Positions 11,874-20,982 of a stretch of DNA of 64,000 nt are shown one piece after another. The stretch's first letter is position 1. Each line of letters begins with the position of its first letter. The translations under genes and the position numbers were made by a program. Source of the stretch: Arthrobacter zhaoxinii (GTDB lineage: Bacteria; Actinomycetota; Actinomycetes; Actinomycetales; Micrococcaceae); assembly GCF_025244925.1 (NCBI RefSeq), contig NZ_CP104275.1:930001-994000 (forward strand), given 5' to 3'. The notes beneath the pieces were generated by a model that had not been told where the DNA came from, searched no databases, and saw only the letters and a list, made by a program, of their open reading frames with translations.

Positions 11874-13508
11874 TTACCCCGCGCTGCATTCGCCGTTGTT
11901 GTTCAGGAGCGCGCCGAGGGTCGCGTCGTCGCCGATCTCGGCAAGGTACTGCAGATACTCCACCGTGATCTCGGTTTCCTCCTGCGGAACCTCGCTAATC
12001 GCGGTTCCGTCGGCTGCTTCACCGTCCGTGCCCGCATCCGGCGCGGCTTCGGCAGGAGCCGCTTCTTCGGCGGGAGCGGCCTCTTCGACAGGCGCTGCTT
12101 CGGGGGCAGCCTCTTCTGCCGGAGCGGGGGCCGGTTCGGCCTCGGTTCCGGCCAGGAACTCCTGTACCCGGGAGCGGATCAGGTCGAAGTCCGGATAGGT
12201 AACGAAGTTGTCTGCTGCCGAGCCGAAGTCCGGCGGACCGATGGTCATGCGCTCCATGGGCTGGCCCTTTGCCTTCAGCGCCAGGTCCACGAAGCTGCCC
12301 AGCTGGTCCTGCGGCAGGTCGGTTTCCACGATCTCTTCGCCGGCTGAGGCAATTGCCTGGAAGCGGGTGAGGAGGGTCGCCGGGTCCATCTGCTTAATCA
12401 TGGCCTGCTGGACGCACTGCTGGCGGGCGATCCGATGGTAATCGGTGACGAACTCGCGTGAGCGGGCATACCAAAGCGCGTGATAGCCGTCGAGGGTCTG
12501 GGTTCCCGGGGGAATCCAGCCGTCCGGCGGGTAGTGCCGGTTGGTGCCGGGGATCTCCCCGGCGGTGATGGGCACCCAGCCGCCGGAATTCACGGTAACG
12601 CCGCCCATGGCATCGACCAGCTGCTCAAAGCCGCGCATGTCCACAATCACGTAGGCCTGCACCTCAAGCCCCAGGGTGCCGCTGACGGCGTCCATCATGG
12701 CTTCGGCCCCCGGATCGTCGGACCCGGGGTACAGATCGGCGTAGTTCTCCGTCACCGTCTGGTAAAGGCTGTTGATGATGCATTCGTCGCCGCAGTTGTA
12801 GCCGTCGGGGTACACCTCGTGGAGCGGGGAATCGGCGGGGAACTGGGCGTTCTGGAAGTTGCGGGGGATGCTGAAGGTCACCGGTTTGCCGGTCTTGGCG
12901 TCGATGCTGATCATGGAGATGCTGTCCGGACGCAGACCGGTGCGGTCTTCGCCGGCGTCGCCGCCCATCAGCAGGAAGTTGTAGCGGCCGCCCACGGGAT
13001 CCAGGGACGGTCCCGAGGAGAAAATCGAGCCGAAGGTCTGCCGGCTGACGTTCAGCAGATAGGCGCCGTAGGCGAGGCTGCCGCTGGTGGCGATCATCAG
13101 CAGGGCAAGGCAGGCGGCCACCAGGGGCCGGACATTGCGCTGGAGCAGGGGAGGGCGGATGATGCGCAGGGTGTTCAGGAACAGCAGCCCCCAGCCTACG
13201 GCGAGGACCGCCAGGACAACCATGATGAGGAACGACGCCCAGCCGTGGGTCAGGATGTTGATCAGCAGTGCACGGTTGGTGACCGCCAGCACGATGGCAG
13301 CGACAGCCACGGCCCAGACGGTGAACGTGACCATCAGGGCGCGTCTGCCGAGGCGCCGGTCGCCGGCGACCACCTGTGCCGATCCTGGAAGCACCAGCGT
13401 GAGCAGCAGGAGGATGAAGGCGCGTTTGGTGCGGACAGCCGGTGCGGCGGTCTGGGGATACCGGACGGGATCCGTGTAGGAGCTGTGGCCGGAGGGTTGC
13501 TGGCTCAT
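11874..13508 (-). CDS. LytR-CpsA-Psr (LCP) family glycopolymer ligase with multi-span N-terminus
   Basis: 544 residues. Unlike minimal LCP proteins it has several membrane segments in the first 160 residues, then the extracellular LCP domain. The domain shows NFLLMGGDAGEDRTGLRPDSI, SIPRN, the GGVTVNSGG segment and LDGYHALWYARSR, and the usual arginines are present. LCP enzymes transfer polyprenyl-linked glycopolymers to peptidoglycan. The C-terminus (about 450-505) is a low-complexity Ala/Glu/Pro tract. It starts 5 bp after purE without its own obvious ribosome site, which suggests coupling. Confidence 0.9.
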   Translation of the reverse strand: MSQQPSGHSSYTDPVRYPQTAAPAVRTKRAFILLLLTLVLPGSAQVVAGDRRLGRRALMVTFTVWAVAVAAIVLAVTNRALLINILTHGWASFLIMVVLAVLAVGWGLLFLNTLRIIRPPLLQRNVRPLVAACLALLMIATSGSLAYGAYLLNVSRQTFGSIFSSGPSLDPVGGRYNFLLMGGDAGEDRTGLRPDSISMISIDAKTGKPVTFSIPRNFQNAQFPADSPLHEVYPDGYNCGDECIINSLYQTVTENYADLYPGSDDPGAEAMMDAVSGTLGLEVQAYVIVDMRGFEQLVDAMGGVTVNSGGWVPITAGEIPGTNRHYPPDGWIPPGTQTLDGYHALWYARSREFVTDYHRIARQQCVQQAMIKQMDPATLLTRFQAIASAGEEIVETDLPQDQLGSFVDLALKAKGQPMERMTIGPPDFGSAADNFVTYPDFDLIRSRVQEFLAGTEAEPAPAPAEEAAPEAAPVEEAAPAEEAAPAEAAPDAGTDGEAADGTAISEVPQEETEITVEYLQYLAEIGDDATLGALLNNNGECSAG

Positions 13509-13513
13509 GGCGG

Positions 13514-14044
13514 CTAGTCCGTTCCGGCCAGGGAAGTGCGCAGCGCGGCGCCCTTGGCCATGGCGGACTGGCGCAGACCCCCGGCAAATTCGATGAGCTG
13601 CTGCTGCAGCCGGGCGGCAAGGGGATCCGTACCTGCGGCCAGCATCCGGACGGCCAGCAGCCCGGCGTTCCGGGCACCTCCGATGGACACGGTCGCCACC
13701 GGGACCCCGGCGGGCATCTGGACGATGGAGAGCAGTGAGTCCATGCCGTCCAGGTACTTCAGCGGCACGGGAACTCCGATCACGGGAAGCGGCGTCACAG
13801 CCGCCAGCATGCCGGGCAGGTGCGCAGCGCCGCCCGCTCCGGCAATGATGACGCGGAGTCCGCGCCGGTGGGCGTCCCGGCCGTACTCCAGCATGTCAGC
13901 GGGCATCCGGTGGGCCGAGACGACGTCGGCCTCATAGGGGATGTCGAATTCGGCCAGCGCCGCTGCGGCTGCGTCCATGACCGGCCAATCGGAGTCTGAA
14001 CCCATAACGACGCCTACCAGCGGCGTGGTGGCACGGTGGGGCAT
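13514..14044 (-). CDS. purE: N5-carboxyaminoimidazole ribonucleotide mutase
   Basis: 176 residues. GSDSDWPVM near the N-terminus, SAHRMP and [11 protein letters not shown] are the class I PurE active-site motifs. It converts N5-CAIR to CAIR in purine synthesis, directly after PurK. The gene begins 3 bp after the purK stop, and the LCP gene follows 5 bp after its own stop. Confidence 0.96.
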   Translation of the reverse strand: MPHRATTPLVGVVMGSDSDWPVMDAAAAALAEFDIPYEADVVSAHRMPADMLEYGRDAHRRGLRVIIAGAGGAAHLPGMLAAVTPLPVIGVPVPLKYLDGMDSLLSIVQMPAGVPVATVSIGGARNAGLLAVRMLAAGTDPLAARLQQQLIEFAGGLRQSAMAKGAALRTSLAGTD

Positions 14045-14047
14045 CGT

Positions 14048-15214
14048 TCAGTTCTCCTTCAGGGGGTCGCGGCCGTCACGGATGATGGCAGCTGCCCGGC
14101 CGGCACTGCGGCGGAGGGCGGGGATGTCGTCGGCGGAGCCCACGGCATTAACATGGCCGATCTTACGTCCCGGCCGTACGGATTTGCCGTAGGTGTGGAC
14201 CTTGGCGGCGGGTTCGGCAGCCAGGGCCAGGGGATAGGCCGCAAACAGGTCGCTGTTGCCCCCGCCGAGGAAGTTTTTCATCACGGCAGCGCCGCCCAGA
14301 AGGGAGGTTGCGCCGAGCGGGAGATCCAGGACCGCCCGCAGATGCTGCTCGAACTGTCCGGTCACGGATCCGTCCATGGTCCAGTGACCGGAGTTGTGCG
14401 GCCGCATCGCCAGTTCATTGATCAGGAATCCCGGACCGCGTCCGGGGGTCTCGAAGAGTTCAACCGCCATCACTCCGGTGACGTCCAGTTCCCCGGCCAG
14501 ACGCAGTGCCGCGGCCGCGGCCGCCTCCGCGACGGCAGGGTCCAGATCAGGGGCGGGGGCAAGGACCTCGTCGCAGACGCCGTCGACCTGGATGGATTCG
14601 ACAATCGGCCAGGCCCTGCTCTCTCCGCTGGGAGTGCGGGCCACGAGGGCGGACAATTCCCGGCGGAACGGTACTTTCTCCTCGGCCAGCAGCGGGCCGG
14701 AACCGAACCAGTCGGCGCAGTCCAAGGCAGCCTCGGCGTCGGCCACAATGCGGACGCCCTTCCCGTCGTAGCCGCCGCGCGGCGTCTTCAGGATCACCGG
14801 CCATCCGGTGGAACTGCCGAAGGACACCAGCTCCCCGGGGTCTGACACCTCGGCCCAGCGCGGATTGGGTAGTCCCAGACGCTCCACGGCGGCACGCATA
14901 ACCAGTTTGTCCTGGGCATGGATCAGCGCGGCAGGGCCGGGCTGGACGTTGATGCCCTTCTCCACGAGGGCCCGCAGGTGCTCGCCGGGCACATGCTCGT
15001 GGTCAAACGTGACAACGTCCACTTCGGCGGCGAAGTCCGCCAGATCGGCGAAGTTTCGGTAATCACCCACTGTGGCATTGGCCACGGCCGCCACAGCGGA
15101 CACATCGGGTCCCTCGGCGAGCACGCGCAGCTCGAATCCGAGGGCTGTGGCCGCCGGGGCCATCATCCGGGCGAGCTGGCCGCCGCCTATCACGCCGATA
15201 ATTGGGAAATCCAC
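14048..15214 (-). CDS. purK: N5-carboxyaminoimidazole ribonucleotide synthase
   Basis: 388 residues with an ATP-grasp fold. GVIGGGQLARMM opens the protein, PRGGYDGKG is the ATP-binding loop, and NELAMRPHNSGHWT is the C-terminal catalytic segment. It carboxylates AIR with bicarbonate and ATP; the carbonic anhydrase at 7 kb would replenish bicarbonate. The GTG start lies 6 nt after TACGCT on the minus strand and lacks a Shine-Dalgarno. It is first gene of the purK-purE-LCP-manA run. Confidence 0.96.
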   Translation of the reverse strand: MDFPIIGVIGGGQLARMMAPAATALGFELRVLAEGPDVSAVAAVANATVGDYRNFADLADFAAEVDVVTFDHEHVPGEHLRALVEKGINVQPGPAALIHAQDKLVMRAAVERLGLPNPRWAEVSDPGELVSFGSSTGWPVILKTPRGGYDGKGVRIVADAEAALDCADWFGSGPLLAEEKVPFRRELSALVARTPSGESRAWPIVESIQVDGVCDEVLAPAPDLDPAVAEAAAAAALRLAGELDVTGVMAVELFETPGRGPGFLINELAMRPHNSGHWTMDGSVTGQFEQHLRAVLDLPLGATSLLGGAAVMKNFLGGGNSDLFAAYPLALAAEPAAKVHTYGKSVRPGRKIGHVNAVGSADDIPALRRSAGRAAAIIRDGRDPLKEN

Positions 15215-15220
15215 GCCTTA

Positions 15221-15226
15221 AGCGTA
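15221..15226 (-). promoter_or_regulatory. Candidate -10 element, purK run
   Basis: TACGCT on the minus strand, 6 nt before GTG 15214. Confidence 0.4.
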
Positions 15227-15407
15227 CCGAAAAGGGTTTCAATTCCCGTCCGGCGGCCCCGCCTGACTCCGGTGCCCCGGGAAACTCCCATAAAGGGGCG
15301 GTAATATCGACAGTTGACCGCCGTGCGTCCGCGCGGCGGGTACGGGCAGTCGTCTACTCTTTCCGGGGTTTTCCGCAAGTGCTGCCGTGGATGGGCCTCG
15401 GAGGGTC

Positions 15408-15956
15408 ATGAATACATCGCTGTCAGATCGGCTTCGGGGCCTTGTGTCCCTTTTTTGGCGCGAGGTTGCCAAGTTCGGCACAGTCGGTGCCGTGGCGTTC
15501 GTCGTCGACAACGGCCTTACCCTTTACCTGATGCACGGACCGATGTCCGGCAGCGAGGTAAAGGCGCGCTTTGTGGGTGCCGTCGTCGCCACCATGGTGT
15601 CCTGGGTTGCCAACCGCTATTGGACCTTCCGCCGCCGCCGCAGTGTGGACAACGTAGGCAGGGAACTGGGACTGTTCGTCCTCATCAACGGCGTGGGCAT
15701 CGTTATTTCCACCGGGTTCACCTGGGTTGCCCGCTACCCGATGGGTATCGAGGACAAGAACATGCTGTTCCTCGCCGGTGTGCTGGGCATCGCCGTGGCC
15801 ACCGTTCTTCGGTTCTTTGCGTACCGGTTCTGGGTCTTCAACGCCGAACTGGACCAGGAACCCGGCTTTGAGCAGGACCACGAGCTGCTCGACGAGCCCG
15901 CGGTCCAGCCCGGCCGTGCCCACCACTACGGTGCGGCTAAGCCTCCAAGCGCTTAG
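15408..15956 (+). CDS. GtrA family membrane protein
   Basis: 182 residues with four membrane segments. FGTVGAVAFVVDNGLTLYL and SWVANRYWTFRR in the first half and RFFAYRFWVF near the end are typical of GtrA. Family members are thought to move or position polyprenyl-linked sugars across the membrane. ATG 15408 has GGAGG upstream. The last 20 bp overlap the 3' end of the convergent TIGR03089 gene. Confidence 0.88.
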   Translation: MNTSLSDRLRGLVSLFWREVAKFGTVGAVAFVVDNGLTLYLMHGPMSGSEVKARFVGAVVATMVSWVANRYWTFRRRRSVDNVGRELGLFVLINGVGIVISTGFTWVARYPMGIEDKNMLFLAGVLGIAVATVLRFFAYRFWVFNAELDQEPGFEQDHELLDEPAVQPGRAHHYGAAKPPSA

Positions 15957-16671
15957 TAACCCGCTCCGACGCCAGCACGCGCTCGTTGGGCTCAACTCCG
16001 GCTGCCGTCAGCACGACGGCGCCGCCCGAAGCCCAGGCGGCCACCGCTCCTTCCAGGATGAGCGGCAGGTCCGTGCCCGCAGCCAGCAGTACTTCAGCGT
16101 TGCCGCCTCCGGTTTCGAACAGGCCTCCGAGGTCTCCGTACGAGACGGTTCCGCTGAGCCTGCGCGCGTCCGTTGCGCCCGCGGCCGCCAGGGCGGGCTG
16201 GCCGGCGTCGGGCTGGCTGCCCTCCAGATACGTGTCGGCGTAGGAGCGCACCTCTGCGGCATAGTCGACGACGCCGGACGGCAGGTCCGCGCCGAATGCC
16301 AGCTCCAGCGCGCCCAGCGCAACCGCGACGACGGTGCCTGCGGCGCCGCTCTCCGGAGCCGCCGTCACAGTGACGTCGGCCGGGCCGCTTTCGTTCGTTG
16401 AGCCGAGGATCACGGTGCAGCCGGTCTGCCAGGCGGCCAGGACCCACACCAGTGTCTTCCAGTGGACGGGCAGGTCGAGCCTCAGGCGCAGGCCCGGCTC
16501 GGCATCGAGTTCGTCGACGAGGAAGTTCGAGGTCTTGGCCACCCAGTTGTCCAGCACCTTTCCTGAAAGCTCGATGCGCTCGCCGCCTTCGCCGTACCAG
16601 ATCAGGGCAGGGGAAGTGGCCTGGTGCGTACGCAGCCCGGACAGTAGGGTGCCGACAGCAGACATGGTCAT
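15937..16671 (-). CDS. TIGR03089 family protein (AMP-ligase-like fragment fold)
   Basis: 244 residues. The N-terminus (PALIWYGEGGERIELSGKVL, then NWVAKTSNFL) resembles the start of acyl-adenylate-forming enzymes, but the ATP-binding signature and the C-terminal catalytic part are absent. This matches the actinobacterial TIGR03089 family of unknown function that lies near whiB2 and LCP genes. AGAGGG precedes the ATG; a second in-frame ATG at 16665 is possible. Its 3' end overlaps gtrA by 20 bp, head-on. Confidence 0.82.
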   Translation of the reverse strand: MTMSAVGTLLSGLRTHQATSPALIWYGEGGERIELSGKVLDNWVAKTSNFLVDELDAEPGLRLRLDLPVHWKTLVWVLAAWQTGCTVILGSTNESGPADVTVTAAPESGAAGTVVAVALGALELAFGADLPSGVVDYAAEVRSYADTYLEGSQPDAGQPALAAAGATDARRLSGTVSYGDLGGLFETGGGNAEVLLAAGTDLPLILEGAVAAWASGGAVVLTAAGVEPNERVLASERVTKRLEA

Positions 16672-16875
16672 GGAAAAAGCCCTCTTTCGTTGGTTCCTGC
16701 GGGCCGCGGGGATGCCCCGGCCTTACGTAACGGAGGGGACGCACAAGGCGCCGGATCATCGGATTTCCGGAACCCGGAACCAATGTGACCTGCGACGCGC
16801 CGGGCAAATGAGCAGAATCCCGGGCGTGGCGTTCCCCGCATCCGTCGATTGAACTCTATAGGATGCCTGAACAGC

Positions 16876-16904
16876 TTGACGGAGCCGTATTACACGCGTG
16901 TAAT
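16876..16904 (+). promoter_or_regulatory. whiB promoter
   Basis: TTGACG (16876-16881), 17 bp, TGTAAT (16899-16904). Transcription would start near 16911, giving a leader of about 98 nt. It lies in the 337-bp gap between the TIGR03089 and whiB genes; nothing else clear was seen in that gap. Confidence 0.65.
16889..16904. promoter_or_regulatory. Perfect 16-bp palindrome over the whiB promoter
   Basis: ATTACACGCGTGTAAT. It covers the 3' part of the promoter spacer and the whole -10 hexamer, so a dimeric regulator bound here would block or remodel polymerase binding. I know of no named regulator with this exact site. Confidence 0.6.
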
Positions 16905-17008
16905 TAGGTATCGGATTTGTTCCAGCCATATGGGAGGACCCGCAGGGCCCAGGCCCTGCCGGCTCCACCACACAGCCGCCGCTGGAGCAGCAACACCGGG
17001 AGGACTCC

Positions 17009-17554
17009 ATGGGGCAGGCAGAAGAAACGCAGGACAGTACCGTCATCGCCGAGCAGGCTTCGGCCAGTTACGGCTCAAGGGGTGTCCCCGTCGACTGGTA
17101 CGTGGATCCTGCAGACCCGGCTGCTGCCGAGCGCTACCGCCGGGAAACGGCCGGTTCCCTCGAGGACCAGGCCACTGTTTTCCTCGCAGCGCATGAGGCC
17201 CTGGCGGAGGCTCCCGCCGAAGAGGACCTGGTGCTGGACCCGCCCGTCTCGCTGTTCCAGGCTCCGGCCGAGTCCGACAGCCGGCCCGTCTGGATCGGCC
17301 TGCCCGGCCTGGGCCAGGACTACGCCGACGAAGGCGAACTGGGGTGGCAGGCGGACGCCCTCTGTGCGCAGACCGATCCCGAAGCGTTTTTCCCGGAAAA
17401 GGGCGGCTCCACCAGGGACGCCAAAAAGGTCTGCGCGGCCTGCAATGTCCGCTCGCAGTGCCTGGAATATGCACTGGCCAATGACGAGCGGTTCGGGATC
17501 TGGGGCGGACTGTCCGAGCGCGAACGCCGCCGGCTTCGGAAGCAGGCAGTCTAA
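17009..17554 (+). CDS. whiB2: WhiB family [4Fe-4S] regulator (WhiB2-like) with long N-terminus
   Basis: 181 residues. The WhiB cluster ligands are Cys119, Cys142, Cys145 and Cys151 (CxxC between 142 and 145), followed by the GIWGG turn at 164-168 and a basic tail RERRRLRKQ. WhiB proteins bind a redox-sensitive iron-sulfur cluster and work with the primary sigma factor. The neighbourhood (TIGR03089, metallopeptidase, DUF3499, manA, LCP) matches mycobacterial whiB2, a cell-division regulator; assignment rests on that. About 110 residues precede the WhiB domain, much longer than the usual 80-130-residue proteins. GGGAGG lies six bases before ATG. Confidence 0.88.
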   Translation: MGQAEETQDSTVIAEQASASYGSRGVPVDWYVDPADPAAAERYRRETAGSLEDQATVFLAAHEALAEAPAEEDLVLDPPVSLFQAPAESDSRPVWIGLPGLGQDYADEGELGWQADALCAQTDPEAFFPEKGGSTRDAKKVCAACNVRSQCLEYALANDERFGIWGGLSERERRRLRKQAV

Positions 17555-20500
17555 TTCATTCGCAAGTCCATGTCTGTGCCGTAGTCGTAGCCCACAACGG
17601 TGCCGCTTATCTGCCCGAAACCCTCTCCGCGCTGAGAGCCCAGACCCGGCCGGCGGACTTCTACATAGGCGTAGACGCCGGTTCCACTGATGCCAGTGCC
17701 TCACTGCTGCAGCTGGGCCTGCCGGTGGGGAGCCCGGTGATCGCCGCGCCCGCGAAAGGCGGATTCGGTGCAGCAGTGAAGGCCGGTCTCGCCGAACTCC
17801 CCGCCGGCAGGCGCACCGGTGATGCCCCCAAAGGCGGCGAGGGCGACGGCGGAGGAACCGTACAGGAATGGATCTGGCTGCTGCACGATGATTCGGCTCC
17901 GGATCCCGATGCGCTGCACGAGCTGCTCCTCGCTGTTGAACGGGCTCCCTCCGTGACCATTGCCGGTGCCAAGCAGGTGGAATGGACTAACGACCGCCTC
18001 CTGGTGGACGTAGGCGTCAGCATCAACAAATGGGCCGAACGGCACACCCTGATCGACGCCGATGAGCTGGATCAGGGCCAGTACGACTCCCGCAGCGACA
18101 TCTTTGCCGTGAACTCCGCCGGCATGCTGGTCCGCCGCGACGCCTGGGACCTGCTGGGCGGCTTCGACCCCGCCCTGCCCGGAAGCGGAGACGACGTCGA
18201 CCTCTGCTGGCGGAACCGGCTGGCCGGAAACCGGGTGGTGGTGGTTCCGGCAGCACGCATGCGCCATGCGGGCAGCCGTCCCAACCCGGCCGCCTCCGCG
18301 TCTGCCGCTCGACGGGCGGAGATTTTCCTGCGGCTCAAGCACGCCCCTTTATGGCAGGTGCCGTTCCTGGCAGTGGGTGCCGTCCTGGGTGGCATCGGCC
18401 GCTTCTTTCTCGGGATGCTGGCCAAGGACCCCGGATATGCGGTGTCCTCGCTGCTCACCAGCACAGCCGCCGTCCTGCGCCCGGTGGACCTGTACCGCTC
18501 CCGGCGGCGCGCCGCCGCGAGCAGACGGCGCCCGCGCAGCGCGGTCAATGCCCTGCGCAGCGGCAGCAGGGAGGTCCGGGAGCACCGGCGGACCTCCTTA
18601 CGGGATGCGTCTCCGTACGCAGCCGAACCGGGCAGCGCCGAAGACGTTCCCAGCGGAGACACCACCGATGACTTCGCCGCTTTGGAAGGGCCGGGCCGTG
18701 CCCCGGCGGGGCTTGGCGCCCTTGCCGCTGCCCTGCTGCTGACAGCATTATCGCTCGCCGGCCTGCACCGGCTCTTGGGCGCCTCCGCCGCTGCCGGCGG
18801 GGCGCTGCTGCCCCTGGGGCAGCGAATAGGGGACATCTGGGCGGCGGCAACCGGCTGGTGGGCACAGCTCGGCTCCGGTGCGCCCGCCCACGGCGATCCC
18901 TTCAACTATGTCCTCTCCCTGCTGGCTGTTGCCGGATTCGGCAACGGCAATGCCGCCGTGCTGGTCCTGCTGCTGCTGGCACTGCCCCTGGCCGGGCTGA
19001 GTGCATGGTTTGCGGCCGGTGCCTTCACCGGACACCGCGGGCTGCGCTTCTGGGCCGCCATGTTCTGGGCGGCCGTTCCCGCATTCCAGGTAGCCCTGGG
19101 CAGCGGGCGCCTCGGAGCCCTGCTGGTCCATATCCTTCTTCCCCTGACGGTGTTCGCCATGGCCCGCGCCGTGGGTGCGGGTGCTCCCCGGCGCACGTCC
19201 CCGTCTGCCGGAACGGCGTCCTGGGCTGCCGCAGCCACCGCAGGGCTTCTCCTGGCCGCCGTCAGCGCCGCCGCGCCGCTGGTATTCGTGCTGGCCGCCG
19301 TCGCCGTGATCCTCCTGACCGCGGGGATGCGCCGCCGCGCGAAGACCCTGTGGTGGTCGCTGCTGCCCGCCGCCGTCCTCCTGCTCCCGCAGGTCCTCTC
19401 CGCGGCGCCGAACCTCCGTGCTGTCTTGGCGGATCCCGGCATGCCGCTGGCGTTTGTCCGGTCCGAAGCCTGGCAGCAGCTGCTCGGCTATCCGGTGGCG
19501 TTTGATCCGTCCGGCACCCTGGGTGGACTGCTTCCGAGCGGTCCGTGGCCCCTGGTCCTGGCCCTGGTCATCGGCGCTCCCGTGGCAGTCCTGGCCGCGC
19601 TTGCCCTGTTCCGGCCGCGGTCCGCCGCGCTGGCACGGCTGAGCTGGCTGCTGATCCTGACCGCCCTGGCCCTGAACGCCGCCGCCTCCTACCTGGGAAC
19701 CGCCGCAGCCCCGGATGCCGTGGTGACCGCGTTCACCGGCCCGCTGGTCTCCGCCACCGTGCTGCTGCTGCTCTGCCCGGCCCTGGCGGCCGCCGGCAAC
19801 CTCCTTTCCGGGACGCGCCGCCGCGCGGCGGTCCGCAGCAACCGTCTCCTGGCCGTGGCTCTGGGCACGGTGCTGGCCGCAGGTCCCGCCGCCAGCCTGG
19901 GTCTCTGGGTGGTCCCGCAGTTCACGGGCACCGGTTTCCCCGGGACGCAGGCACGGGACGCCGCTGCCGCCGTCCTGCCCGGAACCGACTCCGCGGTTCA
20001 GGCCGTCGAGGACCGCAGCCTGCCCGCAACAGCAGCCGATGCCGGCAGCGACGGGACACAGTCACGAAGCCTGGTGCTCCGCGTTGACCCCGAGGGCAGG
20101 GTCTCCGCCTCACTCATGCGGGGCGGCGGAACAACGCTTGAACAGCTGTCCACCATTTACGCCGCCCGCAGCGTCCAGGGCGCACCCGGCGCTGAACGCC
20201 TGGCCGCCGACGACCAGGCGACCGCAGACCTCCGCCGCGCGGTTGCCGTCATAACGGCCGGCACAGGAGTGGATCCGCGGCCGGATCTTGCCCGCCTTGG
20301 TGTCGCCTTCGTGGTGCTTCAGGAGTCGGACACGGCCGCTGAGCTGCTGGCCGGACGGATGGATTCCGTCCCCGGGCTGTCCGCAGTCGGGCAGACCGGT
20401 TCCGGGTGGCTTTGGCGCGTAAGCGGACCGTTGAGTGCCGCCGGGACGGAAACTCCGTCCGGGGTTGGTGCCAGGGTCCGCATCGTCAATGCGGACGGCA

Positions 20501-20982
20501 GCACTGCCGCCGCGGTCCCGTCCCGCATCGAAGGCGTCGGCACTTCCATTCCGGCCGGTGCCGAAGGGCGGCGGCTTGTCCTGGCCGAACGTGCCGATGC
20601 AGGGTGGCAGGCCACCCTGGACGGCCGGCCGCTGACCGCTGCCGACGAGGAGTGGGCGCAGGCCTTCGAGCTTCCCGCTGAAGGCGGAGAGCTGCACGTG
20701 GACTACGTCAGTCCTGCCTCGCCCTGGATTGAGGCCCTGCAGATCCTGGTGTTTGGCCTGACACTGCTGCTGGCACTGCCGACGCCGAACGGCCGCACCG
20801 TACGTCTCCCCGGCAAGCGGGAATCGCCCGAACCACAGGTGCCGGTTACCGAACCGCAGCCCGCTGCCGGCCCGGCGCCCCGATCCGCGGAGCATATGGC
20901 GCCGGCGCAGAAGCACTTGCCCGTACCCTCCGGTGCAGGCCCGCGCGGGGCAACCCGGTCACCGGAAGGAAGCCAGCCATGA
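17554..20982 (+). CDS. Family 2 glycosyltransferase with large membrane domain; probable ATT start
   Basis: 1,142 residues if read from ATT 17554. The first beta strand VHVCAVVVAHNG and GVDAGSTDAS, then HDDSA at 111-115, form a GT-A nucleotide-sugar domain. The GSGDDVDLCWRNRLAG motif follows. Residues about 380-780 hold some 10-12 membrane helices, and a large extracytoplasmic part ends in one more helix and a Pro-rich tail. Between the last upstream in-frame stop (17482) and GTG 17725 there is no ATG, GTG or TTG. Starting at 17725 would delete the first GT-A strands, so ATT overlapping the whiB TAA is the best candidate. The DUF5719 gene overlaps its end by ATGA. Confidence 0.8.
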   Translation: MHSQVHVCAVVVAHNGAAYLPETLSALRAQTRPADFYIGVDAGSTDASASLLQLGLPVGSPVIAAPAKGGFGAAVKAGLAELPAGRRTGDAPKGGEGDGGGTVQEWIWLLHDDSAPDPDALHELLLAVERAPSVTIAGAKQVEWTNDRLLVDVGVSINKWAERHTLIDADELDQGQYDSRSDIFAVNSAGMLVRRDAWDLLGGFDPALPGSGDDVDLCWRNRLAGNRVVVVPAARMRHAGSRPNPAASASAARRAEIFLRLKHAPLWQVPFLAVGAVLGGIGRFFLGMLAKDPGYAVSSLLTSTAAVLRPVDLYRSRRRAAASRRRPRSAVNALRSGSREVREHRRTSLRDASPYAAEPGSAEDVPSGDTTDDFAALEGPGRAPAGLGALAAALLLTALSLAGLHRLLGASAAAGGALLPLGQRIGDIWAAATGWWAQLGSGAPAHGDPFNYVLSLLAVAGFGNGNAAVLVLLLLALPLAGLSAWFAAGAFTGHRGLRFWAAMFWAAVPAFQVALGSGRLGALLVHILLPLTVFAMARAVGAGAPRRTSPSAGTASWAAAATAGLLLAAVSAAAPLVFVLAAVAVILLTAGMRRRAKTLWWSLLPAAVLLLPQVLSAAPNLRAVLADPGMPLAFVRSEAWQQLLGYPVAFDPSGTLGGLLPSGPWPLVLALVIGAPVAVLAALALFRPRSAALARLSWLLILTALALNAAASYLGTAAAPDAVVTAFTGPLVSATVLLLLCPALAAAGNLLSGTRRRAAVRSNRLLAVALGTVLAAGPAASLGLWVVPQFTGTGFPGTQARDAAAAVLPGTDSAVQAVEDRSLPATAADAGSDGTQSRSLVLRVDPEGRVSASLMRGGGTTLEQLSTIYAARSVQGAPGAERLAADDQATADLRRAVAVITAGTGVDPRPDLARLGVAFVVLQESDTAAELLAGRMDSVPGLSAVGQTGSGWLWRVSGPLSAAGTETPSGVGARVRIVNADGSTAAAVPSRIEGVGTSIPAGAEGRRLVLAERADAGWQATLDGRPLTAADEEWAQAFELPAEGGELHVDYVSPASPWIEALQILVFGLTLLLALPTPNGRTVRLPGKRESPEPQVPVTEPQPAAGPAPRSAEHMAPAQKHLPVPSGAGPRGATRSPEGSQP

